This document shows, one piece after another, positions 1 through 7,992 of a DNA stretch of 64,000 bases (position 1 is the first letter of the stretch; each line of letters opens with the position of its first letter). The translations under genes were made by a program, and so were the position numbers. A model generated the notes under the pieces. That model had not been told where the DNA came from, made no database searches, and saw only the letters and a list, made by a program, of their open reading frames with translations. Origin of the DNA: Comamonadaceae bacterium (GTDB lineage: Bacteria; Pseudomonadota; Gammaproteobacteria; Burkholderiales; Burkholderiaceae_C); contig CANEXF010000003.1 of the NCBI GenBank assembly GCA_947443645.1, positions 1-64,000 of the forward strand, in the 5' to 3' direction.

Positions 1-190
1 CGCTCGCCACTTCGTATGCTTCGCTGCCCCCCGAGGGGGTTGGCCTTGCTCGGGGCGGCCCTTCGCTGCAGCCGACCCCCACGCTCGCCACTTCGTCTGC
101 TTCGCTGCCCCCCGAGGGGGCTGGCCTTGCTCGGGGCGGCCCTTCGCTGCAGCCGGCCCCCACGCTCGCCACTTCGTATGCTTCGCTGCA
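1..190. repeat. Tandem array of family-A palindromic element inside recJ, 81-bp period
   Basis: The start CGCTCGCCACTTCGT recurs at 1, 82 and 163, an exact 81-bp period (two full units and a partial third). Each full unit has the palindrome CCCCCCGAGGGGG followed by a GGGGCGGCCC block. Because 81 is divisible by three, recJ stays in frame and each unit encodes a segment around LPPEG(V/A)GLARGGPSL. The same element occurs in fdhD, ispH and metG and between genes elsewhere in the window. The left edge may lie outside the window. Confidence 0.9.
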
Positions 191-1286
191 GCCGCTCCCA
201 CCCGCACAGAATGCGGCAGTTGAGCCTCGCCTGGACGTGCTGCTGCCGCTGGTGGCGCTGGGCACGGTCGCCGACGTTGTCAAACTCGACGCCAACAACC
301 GCCGCCTGGTCGCGCAAGGCCTCAAGCGCATACGCGCTGGTGCATTGCCGGTAGGACTGGCCAGCCTGTTTGTCGCCGCTGGCAGGCAAGCCCAGGTCGC
401 GACCACCTTTGACTTCGGTTTCGCGCTCGGGCCACGCATCAATGCGGCGGGCCGACTGTCGGACATGACGCTTGGCATCGAATGCCTGCTGACTGATGAT
501 GCGGTGCGGGCCGACGAGTTGGCGAAAACGCTGGACGGCATCAACCGCGAGCGCCGCGACATCGAGGCCGACATGCGCGAGCAGGCGCAACTCGCCGCCG
601 ACGCGATGATTGACGTCGATGACGAACCGCCACCGGCGATCGCCATCTTCGACCCCGACTTTCACGAAGGCGTGGTCGGCATCGTGGCGTCTCGCATCAA
701 GGACAAGCTGCACCGGCCGACCTTTGTGTTTGCCGCCAGTCAGGCGCCCGGCAAGGCGCATGAACTCAAGGGTTCGGGCCGATCGATTCCGGGCTTTCAC
801 CTGCGCGATGCGCTGGATCTGGTCGCCAAACGCCAGCCCGGCGTGCTGCTGCGCTTTGGTGGTCACGCCATGGCCGCGGGCTGCACCATTGCCGAAGAGA
901 ATTTCGAGCTGTTCGAGCACACGCTGCAACAAGTCGCCAGCGAATGGCTGGACGCGGCCACCTTGCTGCGCCGTCTGGAAACCGACGGCCCGCTTGCCGC
1001 GCAATACCGCCGCACCGACATGGTGGACACGCTGCACAAGGAAGTCTGGGGTCAGGGCTTTGCCGCACCCACGTTCAGCGAGGAAGTTGAAGTGGTGTCG
1101 CAGCGCCTGGTCGGTGAAAAGCACCTGGCGCTCAAGCTCAAGCACCAGGGCCAGGCGGTGGACGGCATCTGGTTTAGCCACACCGAACCACTGCCCGCCC
1201 GGGTCAAGCTCGCCTTCCGGCTGGACGCAGACGAATGGCAGGGTGTGCGACGCGTGCGGTTTTTGATCGAAGCGGCTGAACTATAA
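1..1286 (+). CDS. recJ: Single-stranded-DNA exonuclease RecJ, C-terminal part (5' end outside window)
   Basis: RecJ degrades single-stranded DNA 5'-to-3' in recombination and mismatch repair. The reading frame is open from base 3 to the TAA at 1284-1286. The conserved part begins with VALGTVADVV (about 245) and contains the DHHA1 nucleic-acid-binding motifs GSGRSIPGFHLRDAL and RFGGHAMAAG (about 770-890), followed by the C-terminal OB-like region. Upstream of VALGTVADVV the frame runs without a stop through a tandem 81-bp repeat encoding a 27-residue Leu/Pro/Gly/Ser-rich unit that ordinary RecJ lacks. A GTG at 237 would give a shorter ORF, but I treat it as internal. Family assignment is firm; whether the repeat segment is kept in the mature protein is unknown. 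Confidence 0.9.
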   Translation, partial: LATSYASLPPEGVGLARGGPSLQPTPTLATSSASLPPEGAGLARGGPSLQPAPTLATSYASLQPLPPAQNAAVEPRLDVLLPLVALGTVADVVKLDANNRRLVAQGLKRIRAGALPVGLASLFVAAGRQAQVATTFDFGFALGPRINAAGRLSDMTLGIECLLTDDAVRADELAKTLDGINRERRDIEADMREQAQLAADAMIDVDDEPPPAIAIFDPDFHEGVVGIVASRIKDKLHRPTFVFAASQAPGKAHELKGSGRSIPGFHLRDALDLVAKRQPGVLLRFGGHAMAAGCTIAEENFELFEHTLQQVASEWLDAATLLRRLETDGPLAAQYRRTDMVDTLHKEVWGQGFAAPTFSEEVEVVSQRLVGEKHLALKLKHQGQAVDGIWFSHTEPLPARVKLAFRLDADEWQGVRRVRFLIEAAEL

Positions 1287-1290
1287 GAAT

Positions 1291-1346
1291 AAAAATTGCT
1301 GCAGCGCACTGGCGACGGGCGCAAGCAGCTATTTTTTAAATAGCAC
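1291..1346. repeat. Family-B dispersed repeat (GCTATT...AATAGC type)
   Basis: This intergenic copy lies just after recJ. It contains GCGCACTGGCGACGGGCGCAAG followed at once by the small hairpin GCTATTTTTTAAATAGC. Similar modules, in either orientation, occur near 21.46, 23.03, 41.79, 48.28, 50.44 and 50.87 kb. It could act as a terminator-like hairpin for recJ, but its spread suggests a miniature repeat family. Confidence 0.7.
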
Positions 1347-1466
1347 ACAACGCAGCCAGCTGTGAGCAGAAATTATTCAGGTGGTGGACAAGCCACTTTA
1401 CCGCGACGCCAGAAGGGTGGGCTTCTGCGCGCGGCGAGCTGCTGCAGCAAAGCCTAAAATGACAAA

Positions 1467-2345
1467 GTGACTACTTCGACCACCGCCTTCGCCGCAAACA
1501 TCCTGAACGCCGACCTGCACTGCCACTCGGTCGTGTCCGACGGCACGCTAAGCCCCGAAGCACTGGCCGAGCGCGCCAAGGCCAACGGCGTCGAACTCTG
1601 GGCGCTGACCGACCATGACGAGATAGGCGGTCAGCACCGGGCCGCAGCCGCCGCCAAAGCCAACGGCATGCGCTATCTGACCGGCACAGAAATATCGGTC
1701 ACTTTTGCCAACGAGACGGTGCACATCGTAGGTCTGGGCTTTGACCCGGATGACGCTGACATGCAGCAAGGCCTGCGCAACACACGTGGCGGCCGCGAGC
1801 AGCGTGCCATGGAAATGTCCGACGGGCTGGCCAAGGTCGGCATCCTCGGGGCTTATGAAGGTGCGCTCAAATTCGTTGGCAACCCGGAGCTGATTTCACG
1901 CACCCACTTTGCACGCTTTCTGGTCGAAAGCGGCGTCTGCAAGGAAACTGCCGACGTGTTCCGCAAATACCTGACCGAAGGCAAGCCAGGCTATGTGCCG
2001 CACCGCTGGGCTTCGCTGCGCGACGCCGTGAGCTGGATCACCCAGGCCAATGGCATGGCCATCATTGCGCATCCGGCACGCTACAAGTTCACGCCCAATG
2101 AAGAATACGCACTGTTCACGGAATTCAAGGCCCACGGCGGACGCGGCGTGGAGGTCGTGACCGGCAGCCACACGGCCCAGGAATATGTCAAATACGCAGA
2201 AACCGCCAAGGAGTTTGGACTGGCAGCGTCGCGCGGCAGTGATTTTCATAGTCCTGAAGAAAGCCGCACCGACCTCGGAACCCTGCCCTTTCTGCCGGGC
2301 GGTTTGACGCCGGTCTGGGAACTGCTGGCGGACCGAATACAGTGA
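1467..2345 (+). CDS. PHP-domain phosphoesterase (RnaAM/YciV-type 3',5'-nucleotide bisphosphate phosphatase / 5'-3' exoribonuclease family)
   Basis: The 292-residue protein has the full set of PHP metal-ligand motifs: DLHCHSVVSDG near residue 16, LTDHDEIGG near 47, GTEIS near 72, RTHFARF near 150, IAHPARY near 196 and GSDFH near 256. Members of this family (E. coli YciV/RnaAM) remove the 3'-phosphate of nucleoside 3',5'-bisphosphates and trim RNA 5' ends. The start is a GTG at 1467. The stop overlaps the next gene's GTG start by 4 bp (GTGA), so the two are probably co-translated. The exact substrate cannot be read from the sequence. Confidence 0.85.
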   Translation: MTTSTTAFAANILNADLHCHSVVSDGTLSPEALAERAKANGVELWALTDHDEIGGQHRAAAAAKANGMRYLTGTEISVTFANETVHIVGLGFDPDDADMQQGLRNTRGGREQRAMEMSDGLAKVGILGAYEGALKFVGNPELISRTHFARFLVESGVCKETADVFRKYLTEGKPGYVPHRWASLRDAVSWITQANGMAIIAHPARYKFTPNEEYALFTEFKAHGGRGVEVVTGSHTAQEYVKYAETAKEFGLAASRGSDFHSPEESRTDLGTLPFLPGGLTPVWELLADRIQ

Positions 2346-3262
2346 GCCACCCCGCCGCCACACATCGGGCAAACGTGCTGGCGGGCATAGCGCTAACCAT
2401 TGCTGCGGTGGCCTGCTTTGCGACCCTGGACACCACCACCAAACATGTCAGCACCAGCGTGCCCCTGTTCATGGCCTTGTGGTATCGCTACGTGCTGCAG
2501 GCCGTCGTCACGACCGCCGCCGTGCTGCCCAGTCGCGGCCTGTCGGTACTGCGCACGGCGCACCCGAAATTCCAGGTGCTGCGCGGCGTGCTGTTGATGA
2601 TGACCAGCCTGTTTGCCTTTTTCAGCCTGCGCTATATGCCGGTTGGCGAGTTCACGGCCATCGTGATGATCACGCCGCTGGTCATCACCCTGCTGGCATC
2701 AACTTCCCTGGGCGAAAAAGTCTCTGCCATGCGCTGGGCGCTGGTCACCGGTGGGTTTGTAGGCACCATGGTGATCATTCAGCCCGGGGCCGATTCTTTT
2801 GAGTGGGCCACCTTGCTGCCGCTGGGGCTGGTGATCTGCAACTCCTGGTTTCAGGTGCTCACCAGCCGACTGGCGAAAACCGAAGACCCGGTGACCATGC
2901 ATCTGTACACCGGCTGGGTTGCCACACTGCTGGCTTCGCTGGCGCTGCCCTTTGTCTGGGAGCCGCTGAGCAGCTGGTCGCTTTGGGGCTGGCTCACACT
3001 CATGGGTGTGGCCGGGGCCGTCGGCCACTTCCTGCTGATACTGGCTTACCAGCGCGCGCCGGCGGCAAGCTTGACGCCCTACCTCTACACACAGATCGGC
3101 TTTGCCATGCTGGGTGGCTGGATTGCGTTTTCGCATGTACCGGACCGCTGGTCCATGCTGGGTATCCTGACCATTGCGGTCTGTGGTGCTGCCGGGGCCT
3201 GGCTCGCCATGCGCGAAAGCCGCCTGGCCAGGCAAATCAATGTGCAACCGCTTGAACTCTGA
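2342..3262 (+). CDS. EamA/DMT-family transporter
   Basis: The 306-residue, highly hydrophobic protein has two repeated EamA halves of about five helices each, typical of the drug/metabolite transporter superfamily in the inner membrane. The first half contains TIAAVACFATLDTTTK and the second AGAVGHFLLILAYQRAP. The C-terminus ends in a short basic tail. The GTG start overlaps the PHP gene stop, and the YciO-like gene follows after 9 bp, so an operon is likely. The transported compound cannot be predicted; family members export amino acids or metabolites. Confidence 0.85.
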   Translation: MSHPAATHRANVLAGIALTIAAVACFATLDTTTKHVSTSVPLFMALWYRYVLQAVVTTAAVLPSRGLSVLRTAHPKFQVLRGVLLMMTSLFAFFSLRYMPVGEFTAIVMITPLVITLLASTSLGEKVSAMRWALVTGGFVGTMVIIQPGADSFEWATLLPLGLVICNSWFQVLTSRLAKTEDPVTMHLYTGWVATLLASLALPFVWEPLSSWSLWGWLTLMGVAGAVGHFLLILAYQRAPAASLTPYLYTQIGFAMLGGWIAFSHVPDRWSMLGILTIAVCGAAGAWLAMRESRLARQINVQPLEL

Positions 3263-3271
3263 GGGTTTGAT

Positions 3272-3907
3272 ATGGCCCAGTATTTCGAAATCCACCCTGA
3301 CAATCCGCAAGCCCGGCTGCTCAAGCAGGCCGCGAACCTGCTGGCGCGCGGCGGTATCGCAGCCGTGCCCACTGACTCAAGCTATGCGCTGGTCTGCCAT
3401 CTGGACGACAAGGCGGCGGCGGACAGCCTGCGGCGCATTCGCGGGGTGGACGACAAACACCACCTGACGCTGCTGTGCCGGGACTTGAGTGAGCTGGCCA
3501 ACTATGCACGCGTCGATAACCGGCAATACCGCCTGCTCAAGGCGGCCACCCCTGGGCCTTACACCTTCATTCTTGAGGCCAGCAAGGAAGTGCCGCGCCG
3601 CCTGAGCCACCCCTCACGCAAAACCATAGGCCTGCGGGTGCCCGACCACAAGACCTTGCAGGCACTTTTAGAGCAGCACGGCGCACCCTTGCTGGCCACC
3701 ACGCTGATTCCACGTGGCCAGACCGAGCCGCTCAATGACGCACAAGTCATTCGCGCACTGATGGAGCACGACCTGGCCGCCGTGATTGACGCCGGCGCCT
3801 GCCAAAAGACACCTACCAGCGTGATTGACCTGACCGACATGGGCCAGGGCGGCGAGCCGGTCGTGCTGCGGCAGGGGCGCGGTGACTTGGCCGCACTCGG
3901 CCTTTAG
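3272..3907 (+). CDS. yciO: Sua5/YciO/YrdC/YwlC family protein (YciO-type)
   Basis: The 211-residue protein is of YciO length and begins with the subgroup's opening, MAQYFEIHPDNPQ. The YrdC core follows: GGIAAVPTDSSYAL near residue 29 (nucleotide binding), the DDKHHLTLLCRDLSELANYA segment, PGPYTFIL and TIGLRVPDH. YrdC/Sua5 proteins make threonylcarbamoyl-AMP for the t6A tRNA modification. YciO paralogues share the fold, but their role is less certain. There is no Sua5 C-terminal domain. The gene is third in a tight cluster with the PHP and EamA genes. Confidence 0.85.
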   Translation: MAQYFEIHPDNPQARLLKQAANLLARGGIAAVPTDSSYALVCHLDDKAAADSLRRIRGVDDKHHLTLLCRDLSELANYARVDNRQYRLLKAATPGPYTFILEASKEVPRRLSHPSRKTIGLRVPDHKTLQALLEQHGAPLLATTLIPRGQTEPLNDAQVIRALMEHDLAAVIDAGACQKTPTSVIDLTDMGQGGEPVVLRQGRGDLAALGL

Positions 3908-3927
3908 CAGTGATGACCCCTTCTTGC

Positions 3928-4022
3928 CAGCCAGGGCCGCGGAACCGGCTCCGCCGGGCCGCAGGCGCAGCGCCCCATCTGGGGCAGAGAGCTAGGCGGA
4001 GCGAGCGAACGTGGGGGGCACA
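3928..4022. repeat. Intergenic family-A repeat, degenerate, reverse orientation
   Basis: The gap between the yciO-like gene and the M50 peptidase gene is largely one family-A copy. On the minus strand it reads GCCCCCCACGTTCGCTCGCT, then a CCCC...GGGG palindrome and GCGCCTGCGGCCCGGCGG. This is close to the copy at 44.23 kb. The flank GGAACCGGCTCCGCCGGG also resembles the edge of the fdhD array at 26.65 kb. Confidence 0.65.
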
Positions 4023-4045
4023 CCGTCCTCTGAGACAATCAGGCC

Positions 4046-4714
4046 ATGGACATTGCCCACCTGATTCAAACCGTCGCCATCTATGCGCTGCCCGTGCTGT
4101 TCTCGATCACGATTCACGAGGCTGCGCACGGCTATGCGGCACGCCACTTCGGCGACAACACGGCCTATGTGATGGGTCGCATCACCTTGAACCCTTTCAA
4201 GCACATCGATCCGATGGGCACCATCGTGATGCCGCTGCTGCTGTACTTTGCAACCTCGGGCGCTTTCACTTTCGGCTATGCCAAGCCGGTGCCCGTCAAC
4301 TTCTCCCAGCTGCGCAACCCAAAGCGTGACATGGTCTGGGTCGCACTGGCCGGGCCGGCATCGAATTTTGCGCAGGCGCTGCTGTGGGCCCTGGCGCTGG
4401 TGGTGATGGCAGGGCTGGGCATGCAGGAGCGTTTTTTCATCAACATGGCGCAGGCCGGAATACTCGTCAATCTGGTGATGTGGGCCTTCAATTTATTCCC
4501 CCTGCCGCCGCTCGATGGTGGCCGCATACTGCTGGGCCTGCTGCCGTTTCGGCAGTCGATGTGGCTGGCGCGTGTTGAGCCCTGGGGCTTTTTTGTCGTG
4601 ATGGCGCTGGTGCTCGCCGGCGTAGTCAGCACTTACTGGCTCAATCCCCTGATGTCGCTGGGCTATGCCGCGCTCAGCACCCTGACCGCGCCTTTGCTGG
4701 CCCTGTTTCGCTAG
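4046..4714 (+). CDS. Site-2-protease-like M50 family membrane metallopeptidase
   Basis: The 222-residue polytopic membrane protein carries the zinc motif HEAAH near residue 28 in the first hydrophobic segment and the second M50 motif NLFPLPPLDGGR near residue 149. This layout matches the compact FtsH-independent S2P group (rhomboid-like size, no PDZ domain). Such proteins cleave within membranes, but their substrates are usually unknown. The trpS start follows 11 bp after the stop. The association of this family with trpS and YciO/PHP genes is common in Burkholderiales, to my recollection. Confidence 0.85.
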   Translation: MDIAHLIQTVAIYALPVLFSITIHEAAHGYAARHFGDNTAYVMGRITLNPFKHIDPMGTIVMPLLLYFATSGAFTFGYAKPVPVNFSQLRNPKRDMVWVALAGPASNFAQALLWALALVVMAGLGMQERFFINMAQAGILVNLVMWAFNLFPLPPLDGGRILLGLLPFRQSMWLARVEPWGFFVVMALVLAGVVSTYWLNPLMSLGYAALSTLTAPLLALFR

Positions 4715-4725
4715 AACTCCCTCGT

Positions 4726-6051
4726 ATGAACGCTGCAACCACCTTGACACCCCAACGCTTTCTGACCGGCATCACCACCTCGGGCACGCCTCACCTAGGC
4801 AACTATGTTGGCTCCATCCGTCCCTCGGTCGCTGCGAGTCTGGGCGCAAGCGCCCAGAGCTACTACTTCCTGGCCGACTACCATGCGCTGATCAAGTGCG
4901 ACGACCCCGCGCGCATTCAGCGTTCGACGCTGGAAATCGCGGCCAGCTGGCTGGCGGCAGGACTGAACCCGGAGCGAGTGACCTTTTACCGCCAGTCCGA
5001 CATCCCCGAGATCACCGAGCTGACCTGGCTGCTGACCTGCGTGACTGGCAAAGGCGTGCTCAACCGCGCGCATGCCTACAAGGCGGCGGTGGATAAAAAT
5101 GAAGCCGCAGGCAACGACCCGGATGCAGAGATCACGGCCGGCCTGTTCATGTACCCGGTGCTGATGGGCGCAGACATCCTGATGTTCAAGGCGCACAAGG
5201 TGCCGGTCGGTCGCGACCAGATCCAGCATATAGAGATGGCACGCGACATGGCCCAGCGCTTTAACCACCTGTATGGTGAACACCTGGTCCTGCCCGAAGC
5301 TTTGATCGAGGAATCAGTAGCCACCTTGCCCGGGCTCGATGGCCGCAAGATGAGCAAGAGCTACGACAACACGATTCCCCTCTTTTCGTCGCGCGAGCAA
5401 CTCAAAAAACTGATTGCAGGCATCGTCACCGACTCGCGTGCGCCAGGCGAGGCCAAAGAGATTACAGGCTCTGCACTGTTTCAGATTTACCAGGCCTTTG
5501 CCAGCGAAGCCGAAACCGCCGACATGCGCCAGGCCTACGCCGATGGCATTGCCTGGGGCGATGCGAAAACCAAACTGTTCGAGCGCATAGACCAGGACGT
5601 CGCGCCCATGCGCGAGCAATACCAGGCATTGATCAACGATCCGGCAAAAATTGAAACCATTTTGCAGGCCGGCGCAGAGAAGGCGCGCAGTGTCGCCACG
5701 CCGCTGATGCGCGAGTTGCGCCAGGCAGTTGGTCTGCGCAAACTGGTGGCGGTGACTGCGCCTGCGGCCAAACCCAAAGCCGCCAAAGCCGCGCAGCCAG
5801 GTTTCAAGCAATACCGCGAAGCCGACGGCCAGTTCTACTTCAAGATGCTCAGCAGCGAGGGCAAGCTGCTGCTTCAAAGTCGCGCTTATGCGGTTCCCAA
5901 AGAGGCCGCACAGGCGATCGCCGCACTACAGCAGCAAGGCGAGCAGGCCTTGGCGCCACTGGCGGAGCAGCTGCAGCCGCTCGAAGGTGTACAGCACGAA
6001 GAAGTTGCTTTGGCACTGCGCCAGCTGCTGGCGGCCCTGACCAGCCCCTGA
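4726..6051 (+). CDS. trpS: Tryptophan--tRNA ligase with C-terminal extension
   Basis: This class I aminoacyl-tRNA synthetase charges tRNA-Trp. The HIGH-like signature is TSGTPHLGNYVGSI (residues about 18-31) and the second signature is KMSKS at residue 208. At 441 residues it is about 100 longer than the E. coli enzyme. After an Ala/Lys-rich linker (about 346-360) comes a separate segment with FYFKMLSSEGKLLLQS, which resembles the small DUF1508/YegP fold, and then a helical tail. The catalytic part is certain. The identity of the C-terminal domain is an inference from its residue pattern. Confidence 0.93.
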   Translation: MNAATTLTPQRFLTGITTSGTPHLGNYVGSIRPSVAASLGASAQSYYFLADYHALIKCDDPARIQRSTLEIAASWLAAGLNPERVTFYRQSDIPEITELTWLLTCVTGKGVLNRAHAYKAAVDKNEAAGNDPDAEITAGLFMYPVLMGADILMFKAHKVPVGRDQIQHIEMARDMAQRFNHLYGEHLVLPEALIEESVATLPGLDGRKMSKSYDNTIPLFSSREQLKKLIAGIVTDSRAPGEAKEITGSALFQIYQAFASEAETADMRQAYADGIAWGDAKTKLFERIDQDVAPMREQYQALINDPAKIETILQAGAEKARSVATPLMRELRQAVGLRKLVAVTAPAAKPKAAKAAQPGFKQYREADGQFYFKMLSSEGKLLLQSRAYAVPKEAAQAIAALQQQGEQALAPLAEQLQPLEGVQHEEVALALRQLLAALTSP

Positions 6052-6196
6052 GCAGTATCTGCAGCGCTTCAGCAGCGCTTCAGCAGATGTAACAGTGGTC
6101 TAAATGCCGGCCTTTCGGGGTCTGTGCCATGCCTGAATTGGCGGGCGGGGGTTATGCTCTGATTTTGCCAAGCGTGGGTAGCTAGAGACCGACCTC

Positions 6197-6781
6197 ATGA
6201 GCATTTTCGTCATCGACGATCACCCCCTGATGCGTGAAGCGATAGCGGCGCTGATTCGCAGATTGAGCCCAACGGCCAACGTGGTGGAGCTCGACAGGCT
6301 CGCGGCTGTATCCGAAGCAGCAGCCACGCAAGGCACACCCAATTTTATCACGCTGGAATGGCTGCTGCCCGACGGCCAGGGCATGTCCAGCGTGAGGGAA
6401 CTCAGGCAGCTGTTTCCTGAGGTTCCCATCATCGTGCTGAGTGCCGCGCCAGCGGCCAGCAACGAAACCCAGGCCCTGCAAGCCGGCGCAAACGAATACC
6501 TTCAAAAATCAGCCAGCGCGGCGGAAATTGCCAGCGTTGTGAAGGTGTTTTTAAACGCGACATCCGAGCTCGCGGCGCCCACCCCTATGGAGAAGCTGTC
6601 AAAGCGGCAAAAACAACTTTTGGTACTGCTCAACAAGGGCATGAGCAACCGCGATATTGCCGAGTCCCTGCAAATCAGCGAGCACACTGTCAAGGTCCAT
6701 CTCTGGCGACTTTTCAGGCGTATCAATGTGAAAAGCCGCTTGCAGGCCAGCCACATGGCGCGTGCGCAGGGACTGTTTTAA
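6197..6781 (+). CDS. LuxR/NarL-type response regulator with a non-canonical receiver domain (Asp to Glu)
   Basis: The 194-residue protein has an N-terminal receiver-like domain (residues 1-120) and a C-terminal LuxR HTH domain (SKRQKQLLVLLNKGMSNRDI, about 135-154; EHTVKVHLWR). The acidic pair (D7, D8) and the conserved Lys of YLQKSASA are present. Where the phospho-accepting Asp should sit (usual pattern LLDLMLPDGSG), the protein reads ITLEWLLPDGQG, with Glu at residue 54. It is therefore probably not controlled by ordinary phosphorylation and may be locked active. No kinase gene is adjacent. The gene follows trpS after 145 bp and converges on the NTF2-like gene. Confidence 0.85.
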   Translation: MSIFVIDDHPLMREAIAALIRRLSPTANVVELDRLAAVSEAAATQGTPNFITLEWLLPDGQGMSSVRELRQLFPEVPIIVLSAAPAASNETQALQAGANEYLQKSASAAEIASVVKVFLNATSELAAPTPMEKLSKRQKQLLVLLNKGMSNRDIAESLQISEHTVKVHLWRLFRRINVKSRLQASHMARAQGLF

Positions 6782-6785
6782 AAGC

Positions 6786-7235
6786 TCACTCAGTCGGCCC
6801 CAGCTGCAGCTCAAACCAGGCTTCTCGCTGCTGTATGCGCCAGCCATCAGCGGTGAGGACCAGTTGGTCTGAAATCTCGCCAAGCTGGTAGGCGGGGTCT
6901 GCAGCGCGGCCTTGCCGGGTGAGTTCTCGGCGCTTGTCGCTGACGTAGAGCAACACCGTGCAGCGCGATTGGGCCAATCCTGCAGACAGGACCTCGACAC
7001 GGTGGTTGCACACCAGATGCCTGGTCAAACGGTCAGCACTCTTGGCCTTATAGGATGCCAGAATTTCGGCGCGACCTTGAAGCGGCTGACCGCCCGGTCG
7101 GACCAGGGTCGCGGTTTCGGTAAATAGCGCCACAAGGCTCTCGTAGGCCTGCTTGTCCACGGCCTCGGCGGCCGCAAGCACCAGATCGCGACAGTGCTTT
7201 TCAGCTTGCAGCAGCGCCAAGGCGTCCATCTTCAT
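6786..7235 (-). CDS. NTF2-like/SnoaL-fold protein
   Basis: The 149-residue protein has the SnoaL/NTF2-like layout: an N-terminal helix, LVALFTETATLVRPGGQPLQGRAEILASY, a central HLVCNHRVEVL strand and a C-terminal SDQLVLTADGWRIQQREAWFEL hairpin. Members are small hydroxylase, isomerase or binding proteins, and no catalytic set can be assigned here. I place the start at ATG 7235 because it overlaps the upstream hydrolase stop in an ATGA junction. A longer upstream extension would run inside that gene. It is the last gene of a three-gene minus-strand operon. Confidence 0.75.
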   Translation of the reverse strand: MKMDALALLQAEKHCRDLVLAAAEAVDKQAYESLVALFTETATLVRPGGQPLQGRAEILASYKAKSADRLTRHLVCNHRVEVLSAGLAQSRCTVLLYVSDKRRELTRQGRAADPAYQLGEISDQLVLTADGWRIQQREAWFELQLGPTE

Positions 7236-7978
7236 AATTCGCAAGCCAGCAGGGATGATGACTCGCACGACGCGAGCCAGCGGTCCAAGGCCTGAGCGAC
7301 CTCGCGAGGCCGCTCCATCGGTGCCATATGGCCTGCATGGTCTATCACTTCCAGAACAGCGGATGGTGCCATCGCCTGCATGGCTTGGTGCTGAGCCAGA
7401 GGCGACCAGGCATCCTGCGCGCCACAAAGTATCAGGGTCGGGACCGCCAGGGCGCGCAGCATATCGCAGCCATCAGGGCGCGCGAGCAAAGCCTGTATCT
7501 GGCAGGCAAAAACATCTGCACTCTTGCGCGCGAACATTTCAACAATACGATCAATCAGTTCGACATCGCCCAGACGGTCCGCATCAACCATGCCCTGCAC
7601 CCATTCACGGGCCATCACGCGCACGCCATGCTCACGTGCGATCTGGAGCAGTGCAAGCCGTTTTTGCTCTTCTGCCAGACCGGCAGGACCCGCTGGTCTG
7701 GTCAGGTAGCCGGTATCCAGCAATGCCACACCACTGATTCGACCCGGTGCCAGGCGCTGCGCTTCAAGCACCACGCGCGCGCCCATGGAGTGGCCGGCCA
7801 GCAGCATGCGACCAGGCGTCGCGTCAAGAATCTGCCTGGCCATCTGCTGCAGCGAAGCAGCACTGCCGTGGTCGACCACCGTGCAGGTGCGCGAACCGCT
7901 GAGCCAGGGCAGCACAGGCGCCCACACCGCATGGTCGCACATCAAGCCGGGAACGAGTATCAGGGGAAGGGCTTGCAT
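7232..7978 (-). CDS. Alpha/beta-fold hydrolase
   Basis: The 248-residue protein has the alpha/beta hydrolase layout: oxyanion-loop segment LILVPGLMCD near residue 6, nucleophile elbow GHSMGAR (Ser) near residue 61, acid in LILCGAQDAWSP and catalytic His in DHAGHMAPMERP near the C-terminus. It is probably a cytoplasmic esterase or amide/lactone hydrolase. The ATG at 7978 is preferred because the in-frame upstream region overlaps the substrate-binding-protein gene. It sits between a periplasmic binding protein gene and an NTF2-like gene, which suggests catabolism of an imported compound that cannot be identified here. Confidence 0.82.
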   Translation of the reverse strand: MQALPLILVPGLMCDHAVWAPVLPWLSGSRTCTVVDHGSAASLQQMARQILDATPGRMLLAGHSMGARVVLEAQRLAPGRISGVALLDTGYLTRPAGPAGLAEEQKRLALLQIAREHGVRVMAREWVQGMVDADRLGDVELIDRIVEMFARKSADVFACQIQALLARPDGCDMLRALAVPTLILCGAQDAWSPLAQHQAMQAMAPSAVLEVIDHAGHMAPMERPREVAQALDRWLASCESSSLLACEL

Positions 7979-7992
7979 GGATTGCTGCAGGG

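Noticed and set aside
1-190. Tandem array considered as a CRISPR
   Set aside because: The whole 81-bp unit repeats with no variable spacers, the array lies in the recJ reading frame, and no cas gene is present.
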